Shown here one piece after another: positions 45,423 to 53,429 of a DNA stretch of 64,000 bases. The stretch lies in the NCBI RefSeq assembly GCF_021440195.1, contig NZ_JAJTSZ010000013.1, positions 62,001 to 126,000 on the forward strand, in the 5' to 3' direction. Every line of letters begins with the position of its first letter. Positions within the stretch are counted from its first letter, which is position 1. The position numbers and the translations under genes are program-made. Below the pieces are notes generated by a model. The model did no database searches. It was not told the DNA's origin and saw nothing but the letters and a program-made list of their open reading frames with translations. This stretch comes from Dyadobacter sp. CY356. Lineage in GTDB: Bacteria > Bacteroidota > Bacteroidia > Cytophagales > Spirosomataceae.

Positions 45423-46670
45423 TTAATTAAAAAGCTCTTCGCCCACTACGAAATTGAGCTCCTCATATACCTTAATCCGGTCCGCTTGCAGCCGGTTAAA
45501 TTCTTTGATGCTTTCGTTGTAAGTTTCGATGAAGTCGATAAATTCTAGCAGGGTAATATTCCGTTTCTGGAAATTATCATAGAAACCTTTGCTCAGTAAT
45601 TTGAATTGATTACTGAACTCACTTTCTACGCCCTTATAAGCTTTTTCAGCTACAAAAACTTTTTGCAAGGCTGCATTAACCTCATTGTTAATACTATTTT
45701 GTTTGGCAGTTTCAGCCGTTTTGAAGTAGGTTATGTTACTTTTTGCCGCACGGATATTTCCCTGATTTCTATTGAAAAATGGCAAATCCATCGCAAGATT
45801 TAAACCGAAATAATTATTGACATAATTACTGGCCTGGTCATACACTCCGCCGATTTGCAGATCCGGAACAGCCAGTGATTTTTGCAGCGTATAATTCAGT
45901 TCCGCCTGTTTGGTGGCAGATTCAGCAACTTTCAAATCAGACCGGCTTAGTATAGCTCTGTCGCGAAGCAGCGTCAGATCATAATTTCTTAACTGATACC
46001 GGCTGATATCCGTACTGTCCACAACCGGTTTTACCGGAAGTTCTGTATTAAGCAATGTCCGAAGATCGCGCTGATTGTCGGACAGTTCAAAGACGATATT
46101 AGCCCGGTCATTGGTAAGTTGAAAAAGAAGCGCTTTTAACCGAACCACTTCTTTCAGGGAGATATTCTGGCGGTTATATTCTTTGTCAAAGGCAGTCACG
46201 GTGGTGTTCAGTGTCGCGATCTGCGTATCGTAAAGCGCAATGGTCTGGCTCAGATAATAGGTTTCAAAAAACATTTCCCTGAGTTCAAATTTCAGCGTCC
46301 GGATCAGATCGTAAAACTGATATTCAGTTTTTCTGGTTGACTCCATATCCAGTGCAACACGCTTGTTTCTTTTTCCGGCAGTGGTAATCAATTGCTGGAT
46401 TGTTACCGCTTTTTGTCCCTGACGGCCCACGTCAAAAGCACCACGTGAATGATTGTAGGCACTTAATTCAAGAGACAGCGTAGGATTAGCCCAGAGTTTA
46501 TCCTGAATTTCCTGAGATTTGGAAATATCGATCTGATATTTTTCCGCTAAGATGTCAAGGTTTTTTTGTAAAAAGATACTGTCCGCTTGCCGGATCGTGA
46601 GCCGGAGTGTATCCTGAGCTCGTAAGCTGATAGTAAAAAAGAGTAAGACTACGGTGAAGTAAGTTCGCAT
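45423..46670 (-). CDS. TolC-family outer-membrane efflux protein (CzcC type)
   Basis: A 415-residue exported protein with a signal peptide ending near SLRAQ (residue ~19). Two outer-membrane efflux protein (OEP) repeats are visible as long alpha-helical stretches with KAVTIQQLITTAGKRNKR and the second-half GLNLAMDLPFFNRNQGNIRA, a motif typical of CzcC. It forms the trimeric exit duct for the metal pump. First gene of the efflux operon; the direct-repeat array for the regulator lies directly in front of it. Confidence 0.93.
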   Translation of the reverse strand: MRTYFTVVLLFFTISLRAQDTLRLTIRQADSIFLQKNLDILAEKYQIDISKSQEIQDKLWANPTLSLELSAYNHSRGAFDVGRQGQKAVTIQQLITTAGKRNKRVALDMESTRKTEYQFYDLIRTLKFELREMFFETYYLSQTIALYDTQIATLNTTVTAFDKEYNRQNISLKEVVRLKALLFQLTNDRANIVFELSDNQRDLRTLLNTELPVKPVVDSTDISRYQLRNYDLTLLRDRAILSRSDLKVAESATKQAELNYTLQKSLAVPDLQIGGVYDQASNYVNNYFGLNLAMDLPFFNRNQGNIRAAKSNITYFKTAETAKQNSINNEVNAALQKVFVAEKAYKGVESEFSNQFKLLSKGFYDNFQKRNITLLEFIDFIETYNESIKEFNRLQADRIKVYEELNFVVGEELFN

Positions 46671-46720
46671 AATTCCATTTTAGAAAGATGCGATATTCGT
46701 CACCGGGCATTACAGGAGGC

Positions 46721-46748
46721 TTAGAATAACCTTAGAAAAAAATTAGAA
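46721..46748 (-). promoter_or_regulatory. Operator array for the metal-efflux operon, TTCTAA x3 with 11-bp period
   Basis: TTAGAA on the plus strand at 46721, 46732 and 46743 (TTCTAA in the direction of czcC), exactly 11 bp apart, within the 80-bp gap between the kinase stop and the czcC start. This is the expected spacing for a tandem OmpR-family dimer site, and the regulator gene at 48170 is two genes upstream. Confidence 0.7.
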
Positions 46749-46750
46749 TG

Positions 46751-48118
46751 CTAAACGTGCTTTAAACTGACCTGGAATTCACTGCCTTTGCCCAGTTCGC
46801 TGGTCACTTTTATGGTGCCGTGGTGCAGGTCAATAATACGCTGACAAATGGAAAGACCAATACCAAAACCAGGCACTTCGCTGGTGTGCGACGAACGATA
46901 AAAAGGGTCAAAAAGATAGGGGATGTCTTCCTGACTAATTCCGATTCCTTCATCAATTACTTTGACATAACATTCAGTTTCATTTGTATCTATCAATACA
47001 CGCGCTGTATGGTTGGATGAATATTTACAGGCATTATCGATCAGGTTAAGCAGTACGCGTTTCAGCAATTCTTCATTTCCGTCAATCACCGTATCGTTCT
47101 CGTTTTCAGGAATGGAAATATAGTCGATCAGGATATTGTAATTTGGAAAAGAGGAAAGGATTTCTTCCTTGGCCAGAAAAGCAATGTCTTCAATCCGGAC
47201 CGAAGTTGATTTCATATTGCCCATATTTTCGATGGAGCGCGCAAGAAATAACAAATTATTAGTGATACTGATCAGCCGTTCCGTATCAGAAAACAGGTTT
47301 TCAAAAACTTCTTCCAGTTCAGGATTATTTTTGGTAAAGCGCTGGCCGAGTTGTATTTCTGATTTTAGAGCAGCCAAAGGTGTCCGGAGTTCGTGGGATG
47401 CATGGGAAACAAAACTTTTTTGCTGTTCAAAAGCTTTGTTGAGCCGGTCCAGTACCGTATTGAAATTAATAGCAAGCTGGGCAATTTCATCTTTCCGGTT
47501 TCCTTCATCGAGCTTTTGGGCAAGATTATGTGCAGTAATCTGTGAAACCTGCTGATTAAATAAGCTGATGGGCCTCAGAGAATTACTCGCAAAATAAATA
47601 CCAAGGGCAACTGTCAATCCAATACCACCCACGAGCCCCCAGGCAAGAATTTGCAAAAGATTGTCCAGTTTGTTTCGCCCGAATTTATCATAGGCAGAAG
47701 CCAGCACGATCAAAGGCTCGTCGCCCTCGTTATATAACAGACCGATCGTTTCACTATCATCCTGTAAAAACTCAATTTCTTTTTTATCCCTGACCTCTTT
47801 GAGTAATTCGGCATGATAAGTGATCAGTTTATCATCCACACTGGAATACACCAGTTCGTTTTTGGTGTTGAATATCAGCACTTTTTCATCCAGCATTTCT
47901 GTGAGGGTATTTTTGTCAATGATCTTTAAGAGATCTTTGTCAATACCCTTCACCTTAACCAGAAGCCGGCAGGTTGTTTGTGCTTTGCTTTTTAACCGGT
48001 CATAAAATTCTTCCTGACGATAACGTGCTGATAAACTGTAAATTGCTGCTGAAAATAGCAGTAATATCACAGCGACCATCAAGGTAAATTGCAGGGCGAT
48101 CCGATCTTTTATTTTCAC
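46751..48118 (-). CDS. Sensor histidine kinase of the metal-efflux locus (CzcS/CusS type)
   Basis: A 455-residue membrane kinase starting at GTG 48118. Transmembrane helices at about 9-29 and 156-177 enclose a ~125-residue periplasmic sensor. HAMP, HisKA (SHASHELRTPLAALKSE, His242) and HATPase (LIDNACKYSSN, DEGIGISQEDIPYLFD, GFGIGLSICQRI) follow. It resembles the kinase at 15618-16988 in order and motifs. It lies 51 bp after the regulator gene and 80 bp before czcC, so it presumably senses periplasmic metal and activates efflux. Confidence 0.94.
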   Translation of the reverse strand: MKIKDRIALQFTLMVAVILLLFSAAIYSLSARYRQEEFYDRLKSKAQTTCRLLVKVKGIDKDLLKIIDKNTLTEMLDEKVLIFNTKNELVYSSVDDKLITYHAELLKEVRDKKEIEFLQDDSETIGLLYNEGDEPLIVLASAYDKFGRNKLDNLLQILAWGLVGGIGLTVALGIYFASNSLRPISLFNQQVSQITAHNLAQKLDEGNRKDEIAQLAINFNTVLDRLNKAFEQQKSFVSHASHELRTPLAALKSEIQLGQRFTKNNPELEEVFENLFSDTERLISITNNLLFLARSIENMGNMKSTSVRIEDIAFLAKEEILSSFPNYNILIDYISIPENENDTVIDGNEELLKRVLLNLIDNACKYSSNHTARVLIDTNETECYVKVIDEGIGISQEDIPYLFDPFYRSSHTSEVPGFGIGLSICQRIIDLHHGTIKVTSELGKGSEFQVSLKHV

Positions 48119-48169
48119 TTTTTATTCTTATTTCAGGGAGTGCTTTTGGATTTATATTTATTCAATGAC

Positions 48170-48856
48170 CTATTCCTCTTTCATAATATAACCCAGTCCT
48201 GGCCGGGTATGGATCAGTTTCGTATCAAAATTTTTGTCAATTTTCTTTCGCAAATAGTTGATGTAAACCTCTACCACATTGGTGCCCGGATCAAAATTCA
48301 GATGCCAGACATGTTCTGCCAGATCCATCTTTGAAACCACACGCCCGCGGTGCAAAAGAAAATATTCAAGCAAGGCAAATTCCTTTGCGGTAAGTTCAAT
48401 GGATTTTCCTGCACGGATAACTTCCTTGGTCCCAACGTTTAATTCAAGATCGGCAATACGCAAAGTCTGGTTTTCTGTTTCGGGATTATTGAGTTCAGAA
48501 ACACGCAATGCAGCATTGATCCGGGCCATAAGTTCTCTGAAATCAAAAGGTTTTACGATATAGTCATTCGCTCCCTTATTCAATCCTTCAACTTTGTCCT
48601 CAATTTCACCATAGGCTGTCAGCATGATGATGGGAATGGAAGGTTTATAAACCCGGATTTGCTGGCAAACGTCGTAACCTTTTAATCCCGGAAGATTAAC
48701 ATCCAGCAAAATAAGATCAAATTTTTTACTCAAAGCCAGATTTTTACCTGTAATACCGTCATATGCAATTTCTGCTTCAAAATTCTCGGCATGTAATCCG
48801 CGGTAAATATTCTGGGCAATACGCCTGTCGTCTTCGACAATGAGTATGGTTTTCAT
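48170..48856 (-). CDS. OmpR-family response regulator of the metal-efflux locus (CzcR/CusR type)
   Basis: A 228-residue regulator. The receiver has VEDDRR, acceptor Asp52 (LLDVNLPGLKG), MLTAYGE and Lys102 (IVKPFDF). The winged-helix domain has LTAKEFALLEYFLLHRGRVV and the recognition helix region GTNVVEVYINYLRKK. The close similarity to the 14944 regulator suggests similar half-sites, and both loci carry 11-bp-period arrays. It is the first gene of the regulator-kinase-CzcCBA series. Confidence 0.95.
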   Translation of the reverse strand: MKTILIVEDDRRIAQNIYRGLHAENFEAEIAYDGITGKNLALSKKFDLILLDVNLPGLKGYDVCQQIRVYKPSIPIIMLTAYGEIEDKVEGLNKGANDYIVKPFDFRELMARINAALRVSELNNPETENQTLRIADLELNVGTKEVIRAGKSIELTAKEFALLEYFLLHRGRVVSKMDLAEHVWHLNFDPGTNVVEVYINYLRKKIDKNFDTKLIHTRPGLGYIMKEE

Positions 48857-48927
48857 GTATGGTCAGGTCGTTTCTTTAAAATTAAAGTAAGGTAATGATT
48901 AAGCCGGGTGACATTTATAATTAATCA

Positions 48928-50091
48928 TTAAATTAAAACTTCCAGCGCCTGTTCAAAGTCTTTGATAAGATAATCAGGATCTTCAAAACCGATATAAATC
49001 CGTACTAAGCGGTGCTGCTCATTATTTGAATCGAAAAGCTCGGGCGTCAGCGCAGCGGCCTGCGGCATAATGAGCGACTCATGCCCGCCCCAGGATACGG
49101 CCACCAGAAAATGTTTCAACGAATAAGTAAATAACTCGATCTGATCCAGGGTATCAACTTTCAGCAAAATTGTAAAAAGTCCGCAGGCTCCCGACATTTG
49201 TCTGTGCGCAAGTTCCAGTTGAGGGAAGTCTTCGTCAAAGGGAAAAATCACTTTTTCGATTTTTGGATGCGTTTTCAGATAGCTGATTACCTTGCGTGTC
49301 GACTTTGAAATATGTTCGAGCCGCATCGGCAGCGTTCTCATTCCCCTTAAAAAAAGCCAGGCGTTAAAAGGAGAAATTCCTGATCCTGTATTTAACAATT
49401 GTTCGTTAAAAATTCTTTTAAGCATTTCTCTTGAACCGGTTAGCACACCTGCCAGCACATCGCTATGTCCGCACAGGTATTTTGTGCCGGATTGCAGACT
49501 TAGGTCAATTCCCAGTTCATGAGGTTTCTGATATATGGGCGTGCAATAACTGTTGTCAACAATGGTAACAATCCCGCGACTTTTAGCAAGTGCTGAAACG
49601 GCTCTCAAATCCTGCAATTCGAAAGTCAGCGTATTGGGCGTTTCCAGATAAATAACGGTTGTTTCCGGTCTGATGGCAGCTTCGAAATTTTCAATTTTAG
49701 TACCATCGATGTATGTGGTTTGCACACCAAAACGCGGCAGAATATTGTCAAATAAACGTGTAGCCCAGCTATATGGTTTCTGAACAGAAATAATATGGTC
49801 ACCAGACTTGACATTGGCCATTACAGAACAATATATTGCTGATGCACCGCTGTTGAATACCAGAGAATCCTCTGCGCCATCCAGTGCGGCCAGTTTTTTA
49901 CTAAGAATATCTACGGTAGGATTATTTCCGCGGGAATAAAGAAAGTTTGAATCTTCGTTGGCAAAAGCATTTCTTAACTCTTCAAAAGTATCAAATGCAA
50001 AATTACTAGTCTGAACGATCGGTGGGGCCACTGCATTAAAATATTGGCTGCGGTCTTCACCAAGTTCATTCAGAATATAAGAGATGTCCAT
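48928..50091 (-). CDS. Trans-sulfuration family PLP enzyme (cystathionine gamma-synthase/lyase-like)
   Basis: A 387-residue cytosolic enzyme of the Cys/Met metabolism PLP family. The Schiff-base Lys204 is in SGTKYLCGHSDVLAG, with the Asp in TIVDNSYCTP near 179 and SRGNNPT near 53-59, which binds the PLP phosphate. Substrate could be cystathionine, O-acyl-homoserine or methionine; the specificity residues are not diagnostic by eye. It lies 13 bp after the App1 phosphatase gene and is probably co-transcribed with it. Confidence 0.88.
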   Translation of the reverse strand: MDISYILNELGEDRSQYFNAVAPPIVQTSNFAFDTFEELRNAFANEDSNFLYSRGNNPTVDILSKKLAALDGAEDSLVFNSGASAIYCSVMANVKSGDHIISVQKPYSWATRLFDNILPRFGVQTTYIDGTKIENFEAAIRPETTVIYLETPNTLTFELQDLRAVSALAKSRGIVTIVDNSYCTPIYQKPHELGIDLSLQSGTKYLCGHSDVLAGVLTGSREMLKRIFNEQLLNTGSGISPFNAWLFLRGMRTLPMRLEHISKSTRKVISYLKTHPKIEKVIFPFDEDFPQLELAHRQMSGACGLFTILLKVDTLDQIELFTYSLKHFLVAVSWGGHESLIMPQAAALTPELFDSNNEQHRLVRIYIGFEDPDYLIKDFEQALEVLI

Positions 50092-50104
50092 TTATTTGAA
50101 TTTA

Positions 50105-51109
50105 TTAATTTTCCGTAGGCTGTCTGAATACAATTCCGGTTTCGATGGAATGAATAATAGCCTTATTGCTGTGAGAAAAATAGCAGGTGTCAATATTCAT
50201 TTCCTGTATTCCCTTTAAAAGCGCTGTTACCTCTGATTTACTTCTTTTACGTGTCTGCCGTATGTAAACACTCCGGATATTGGGTGCATACATAGCGCAG
50301 ATTTCTGCGTAAATTTCAGGATCCTTTTGAGAATCGTCGCCAAGCAAAATGAATTGTAATTCAGGGTAAAATTCGACAATATTCTGAATTTTACGAAATT
50401 TGTGCCCATGTGAGCCCGCGCCGGTCATAATAAAATCATCCAGACCCGATTTGATTTTTTTAAGTTTAAGTATTGCCTTTGGTAATCCGTTCAGTTCTGC
50501 AAAGCGAACGATCATATCATAAAGATTCCATTCACTGCTGGATACGTAGAAGAAAATATTATTTTGCTGCTGCGGATGTGTACGGCTTGCCAGAGACAAA
50601 AGCTGGTAATGTTTCACCACATCATCAAAAGGTTTTCTGGCCTGAACGTTTTTTGCCAGCAGCACAAATAATTTTTTGAACGATCGCCTGCTATGAGAGA
50701 TCAGAAAAGTATCATCAATATCAGAAATGATTCCATATGAACTTTCGTAAGGTATGAAAAATTCTTCCTGCCTGGTTGCCTTATACTTATGTTTGCCAAT
50801 TTCCTCGTCTACGCTTACCTCATAGGGATGCCATCCGCCTTCCATAGGTTCATGAAAAGGTATCTGAAAACGAAAATATCCATCTTCTTCTGCCACCGTT
50901 TCTGCCACCACTGATCCCACCCGCAGGACTACCCGTAAATTTGGTATAGTTTTTATTGAAAACAACTGAATAATGGTTCGGGCATATCTGAAACCGGTCC
51001 GGGTGTATTTTTTATCACCTTCGGGATATTTTTCAACGATATGGCCGAAAACAACTATTTCTTTTTTATTTGCGTAACCTCTGTATAATTTTAAGTCGCA
51101 TCGTTTCAT
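50105..51109 (-). CDS. App1-type phosphatidate phosphatase-like protein (DUF2183)
   Basis: A 334-residue protein with an N-terminal beta-sandwich-like region (~45-120) and a C-terminal HAD-like phosphatase. The motif GIISDIDDTFLISHSRR gives the DxDxT nucleophile loop (D130, D132, T134), and FILLGDDSQKDPEIY near 237-251 supplies the Mg-binding acidic cluster. In yeast App1 this domain dephosphorylates phosphatidate to diacylglycerol. No signal peptide. Divergent from the diacylglycerol-kinase-like gene, which catalyses the opposite reaction in its family, and followed 13 bp later by the trans-sulfuration gene. Confidence 0.85.
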   Translation of the reverse strand: MKRCDLKLYRGYANKKEIVVFGHIVEKYPEGDKKYTRTGFRYARTIIQLFSIKTIPNLRVVLRVGSVVAETVAEEDGYFRFQIPFHEPMEGGWHPYEVSVDEEIGKHKYKATRQEEFFIPYESSYGIISDIDDTFLISHSRRSFKKLFVLLAKNVQARKPFDDVVKHYQLLSLASRTHPQQQNNIFFYVSSSEWNLYDMIVRFAELNGLPKAILKLKKIKSGLDDFIMTGAGSHGHKFRKIQNIVEFYPELQFILLGDDSQKDPEIYAEICAMYAPNIRSVYIRQTRKRSKSEVTALLKGIQEMNIDTCYFSHSNKAIIHSIETGIVFRQPTEN

Positions 51110-51155
51110 ATTATTACAAGATCCTTATTCACTTGAAGTGCCTAAATTAGAGAAT

Positions 51156-52031
51156 ATGTTGTCAGAACAAAAAGTTTTGTTGGTTGTAAACCCAATATCA
51201 GGAGATAAGGATAAACAGGAAATTCTTTCAAAAGTTACCGCCAGGGCGGAAGAGGATGGTTATGTTTTGAGCGTTTTTTCAACAACCGGAGATGATGATC
51301 TGGCTCAGATACGGGAATTGGTAAAAAACCTGTGCCCCAGTCGTGTATTAGTAGCCGGTGGTGACGGGACAATATCGATGGTAGCCGAAGCTTTGCAGGG
51401 GCAGGATGTGATTTTCGGTATCATCCCTGCGGGCTCAGCCAATGGCTTGTCTGCGGATTTTGGACTTCCGGTATCCATTGAGGAATCAATTGAAGTGGCT
51501 TTTGGCGACAACTCTGTTCAAATTGATGCTGTAAAAATCAATGAAGATATCAGCCTTCACCTGAGTGACATTGGTTTGAACGCACTTTTGGTAAAAAATT
51601 ATGAAAACGGGGATGTCCGTGGGAAACTGGGATATGCACTGGAAATGTTCAAAACGCTGAATGAGCATGAGAACTTTCAGGTAAGAATTACAACAGATCA
51701 GGGCGTTTTAGAAACGGAAGCGCTGGTGGTAATTATTGCCAATGCAAAAAAATATGGTACCGGAATTAGTATCAACCCTTTCGGAGATATGTCGGATGGA
51801 AAGTTTGAACTGGTGATCGCCAAGAAAATTGACTTCATCGAAACTGCTAAATTCCTGACAGGCAACACCGAATTCAATCCTGAGGTCATGGAATTTCTTT
51901 CCGTCGAAAAGGCAAAAATTGAATGTGTTGACCGGGAAGTTTATTTTCAGGTTGATGGGGAATATAAAGGCGAAGTGAAAGAGCTCAATGCTGAAATCCT
52001 GAAAGGCTTTGTACGGATTGCAATTCCGTGA
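51156..52031 (+). CDS. Diacylglycerol/lipid kinase family protein (YegS/DgkB type)
   Basis: A 291-residue kinase from the ATG at 51156; a GTG at 51138 would add six residues. The DAGK catalytic fold is shown by VVNPISGDKDK near 11-21, the nucleotide loop VAGGDGTISMVAEAL near 66-80 and IPAGSANGLSADFGLP near 89-104. The C-terminal beta domain holds DGEYKGE near 271. Members phosphorylate diacylglycerol or related lipids. The start lies under 50 bp from that of the divergent App1 gene, so the two promoters overlap. Confidence 0.9.
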   Translation: MLSEQKVLLVVNPISGDKDKQEILSKVTARAEEDGYVLSVFSTTGDDDLAQIRELVKNLCPSRVLVAGGDGTISMVAEALQGQDVIFGIIPAGSANGLSADFGLPVSIEESIEVAFGDNSVQIDAVKINEDISLHLSDIGLNALLVKNYENGDVRGKLGYALEMFKTLNEHENFQVRITTDQGVLETEALVVIIANAKKYGTGISINPFGDMSDGKFELVIAKKIDFIETAKFLTGNTEFNPEVMEFLSVEKAKIECVDREVYFQVDGEYKGEVKELNAEILKGFVRIAIP

Positions 52032-52033
52032 TA

Positions 52034-52152
52034 GCTTTCGGTAATCAGCATTCGGTTTTTAGTTGTAGAAAAAACTTTCCACGGCGTTTGTTTTTTTCTA
52101 AATGTTCTTCATCAAACAATCTGACAACCGACAGCCGATTGCCGAAAGCTTG
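52034..52152. repeat. Long imperfect inverted repeat
   Basis: A 26-nt arm beginning AGCTTTCGGTAATC (from 52034) is inverted as GATTGCCGAAAGCT ending at 52152; about 22 of 26 positions match. The loop is about 67 nt. It lies just after the lipid kinase stop. Similar AGCTGAT/GCCAATAGCTG wording occurs at 24549-24576 before the GH65 gene, so it may be a repetitive intergenic family rather than a terminator. Confidence 0.5.
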
Positions 52153-52233
52153 AATTCATTTCTGACTATTAATAAGTAGTCCAAACCAGTTGTTTGTCTT
52201 TTCAGGTAATTACAAAACCGGTAATTCCTGAAA

Positions 52234-53388
52234 ATGAAAATCTTAACAACTGTCCTGTTCAGCACGGCAATTACTTTGTCGATAAACTCTTTTGCCCAAA
52301 AAGCAGAACTTTGCCAGGGTGCCTACTTCACTGAGGCAGAGGGGAAAGCATTTTTGGATAGCCATGTGCCTGCTTCCAGGTTGGCGTGGGAGACAAGAGC
52401 TCAAAAAATAAAGGCACAAATTCAGGTGGGAATGGAATTGGAAACTATTCCTGCAAAACCAAAGTCTACCCCGATTATTCACAGCAAACGGACGATGGAC
52501 GGTTACACCATCGAAAATGTTGCGTTTGAAAGTCTTCCCGGTATTTATGTGACGGGGAATTTATATCGACCCATAAAAAAGCAAAAATCTTATGCCGGAA
52601 TACTTTGTCCGCATGGTCATGGAGAAAATCCGCATGGTCGTTTCCGCGAGCAGACCCAGAAAAGATGTGCAACGCTGGCACGTATGGGTGCTGTCGTTTT
52701 TGTGCTTGATATGGTCGGGCAGGGAGATGCCAAACAGACAGAACATAAGTTTTCCAAAGCACTAAAACTAAATACGATCGACAACATTCGTGCGCTGGAT
52801 TTTCTGATATCTCAACCAGGCGTCGATCCTGAACGTATTGGGGTTACCGGCGAATCGGGTGGGGGTACTCAGACTTTTTTGCTGGCGGCATTGGATTCGC
52901 GTGTAAAGGTTTCTGCACCTACGGTAATGGTTTCAGCACATTTTTTCGGTGGCTGCGTGTGTGAAAGTGGTATGCCAATTCATAAACATGGAGATTTTCA
53001 AACAAATAATGTAGAAATAGCAGCGTTAACCGCACCAAGACCCATGTTGTTAACTTCTGATGGCGGCGACTGGACAAAAAATACACCGGAAGTGGAGTTC
53101 CCCTTTATTCAGAATATTTACTCTCTTTACGGGAAAAAGAACGAAGTTGAAAATGTCCATTTGGCAGATGAAAAGCATGATTACGGGCCAAGTAAGCGGA
53201 AAGCGATGTATATCTTTATGGCAAAACATTTGAAGCTGGATATAAAAGCAGTTTCCGACGCACAGGGGAATATTGATGAAATTCCGTCAAAAGTATTGGA
53301 TCAGAAAGATCTGGAAGTTTTTAATGCAGCGCATCCACGGCCGGCAAATGCAATCATGGGTGATGAAGCTGTTTTGAAACAATTGTAA
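52234..53388 (+). CDS. Secreted alpha/beta hydrolase (acetyl-xylan-esterase-like)
   Basis: A 384-residue exported enzyme with a signal peptide to SFAQ (residue ~21). The nucleophile elbow is GVTGESGGG with Ser208; a His in ADEKHDYG near 310 and an acidic residue before it complete the triad. An oxyanion-type HGHGENPHG stretch lies at 127-135. It looks like the acetyl-xylan esterase/dienelactone-hydrolase branch. GESGGG is not the GCSRxG box of CE15 glucuronoyl esterases. It lies 41 bp upstream of the GntP permease, which suggests a sugar-acid ester substrate (inference). Confidence 0.85.
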   Translation: MKILTTVLFSTAITLSINSFAQKAELCQGAYFTEAEGKAFLDSHVPASRLAWETRAQKIKAQIQVGMELETIPAKPKSTPIIHSKRTMDGYTIENVAFESLPGIYVTGNLYRPIKKQKSYAGILCPHGHGENPHGRFREQTQKRCATLARMGAVVFVLDMVGQGDAKQTEHKFSKALKLNTIDNIRALDFLISQPGVDPERIGVTGESGGGTQTFLLAALDSRVKVSAPTVMVSAHFFGGCVCESGMPIHKHGDFQTNNVEIAALTAPRPMLLTSDGGDWTKNTPEVEFPFIQNIYSLYGKKNEVENVHLADEKHDYGPSKRKAMYIFMAKHLKLDIKAVSDAQGNIDEIPSKVLDQKDLEVFNAAHPRPANAIMGDEAVLKQL

Positions 53389-53429
53389 TTAATTCAACAA
53401 GAAATTCCGGAATCTGCCGAGTTGAGAGT

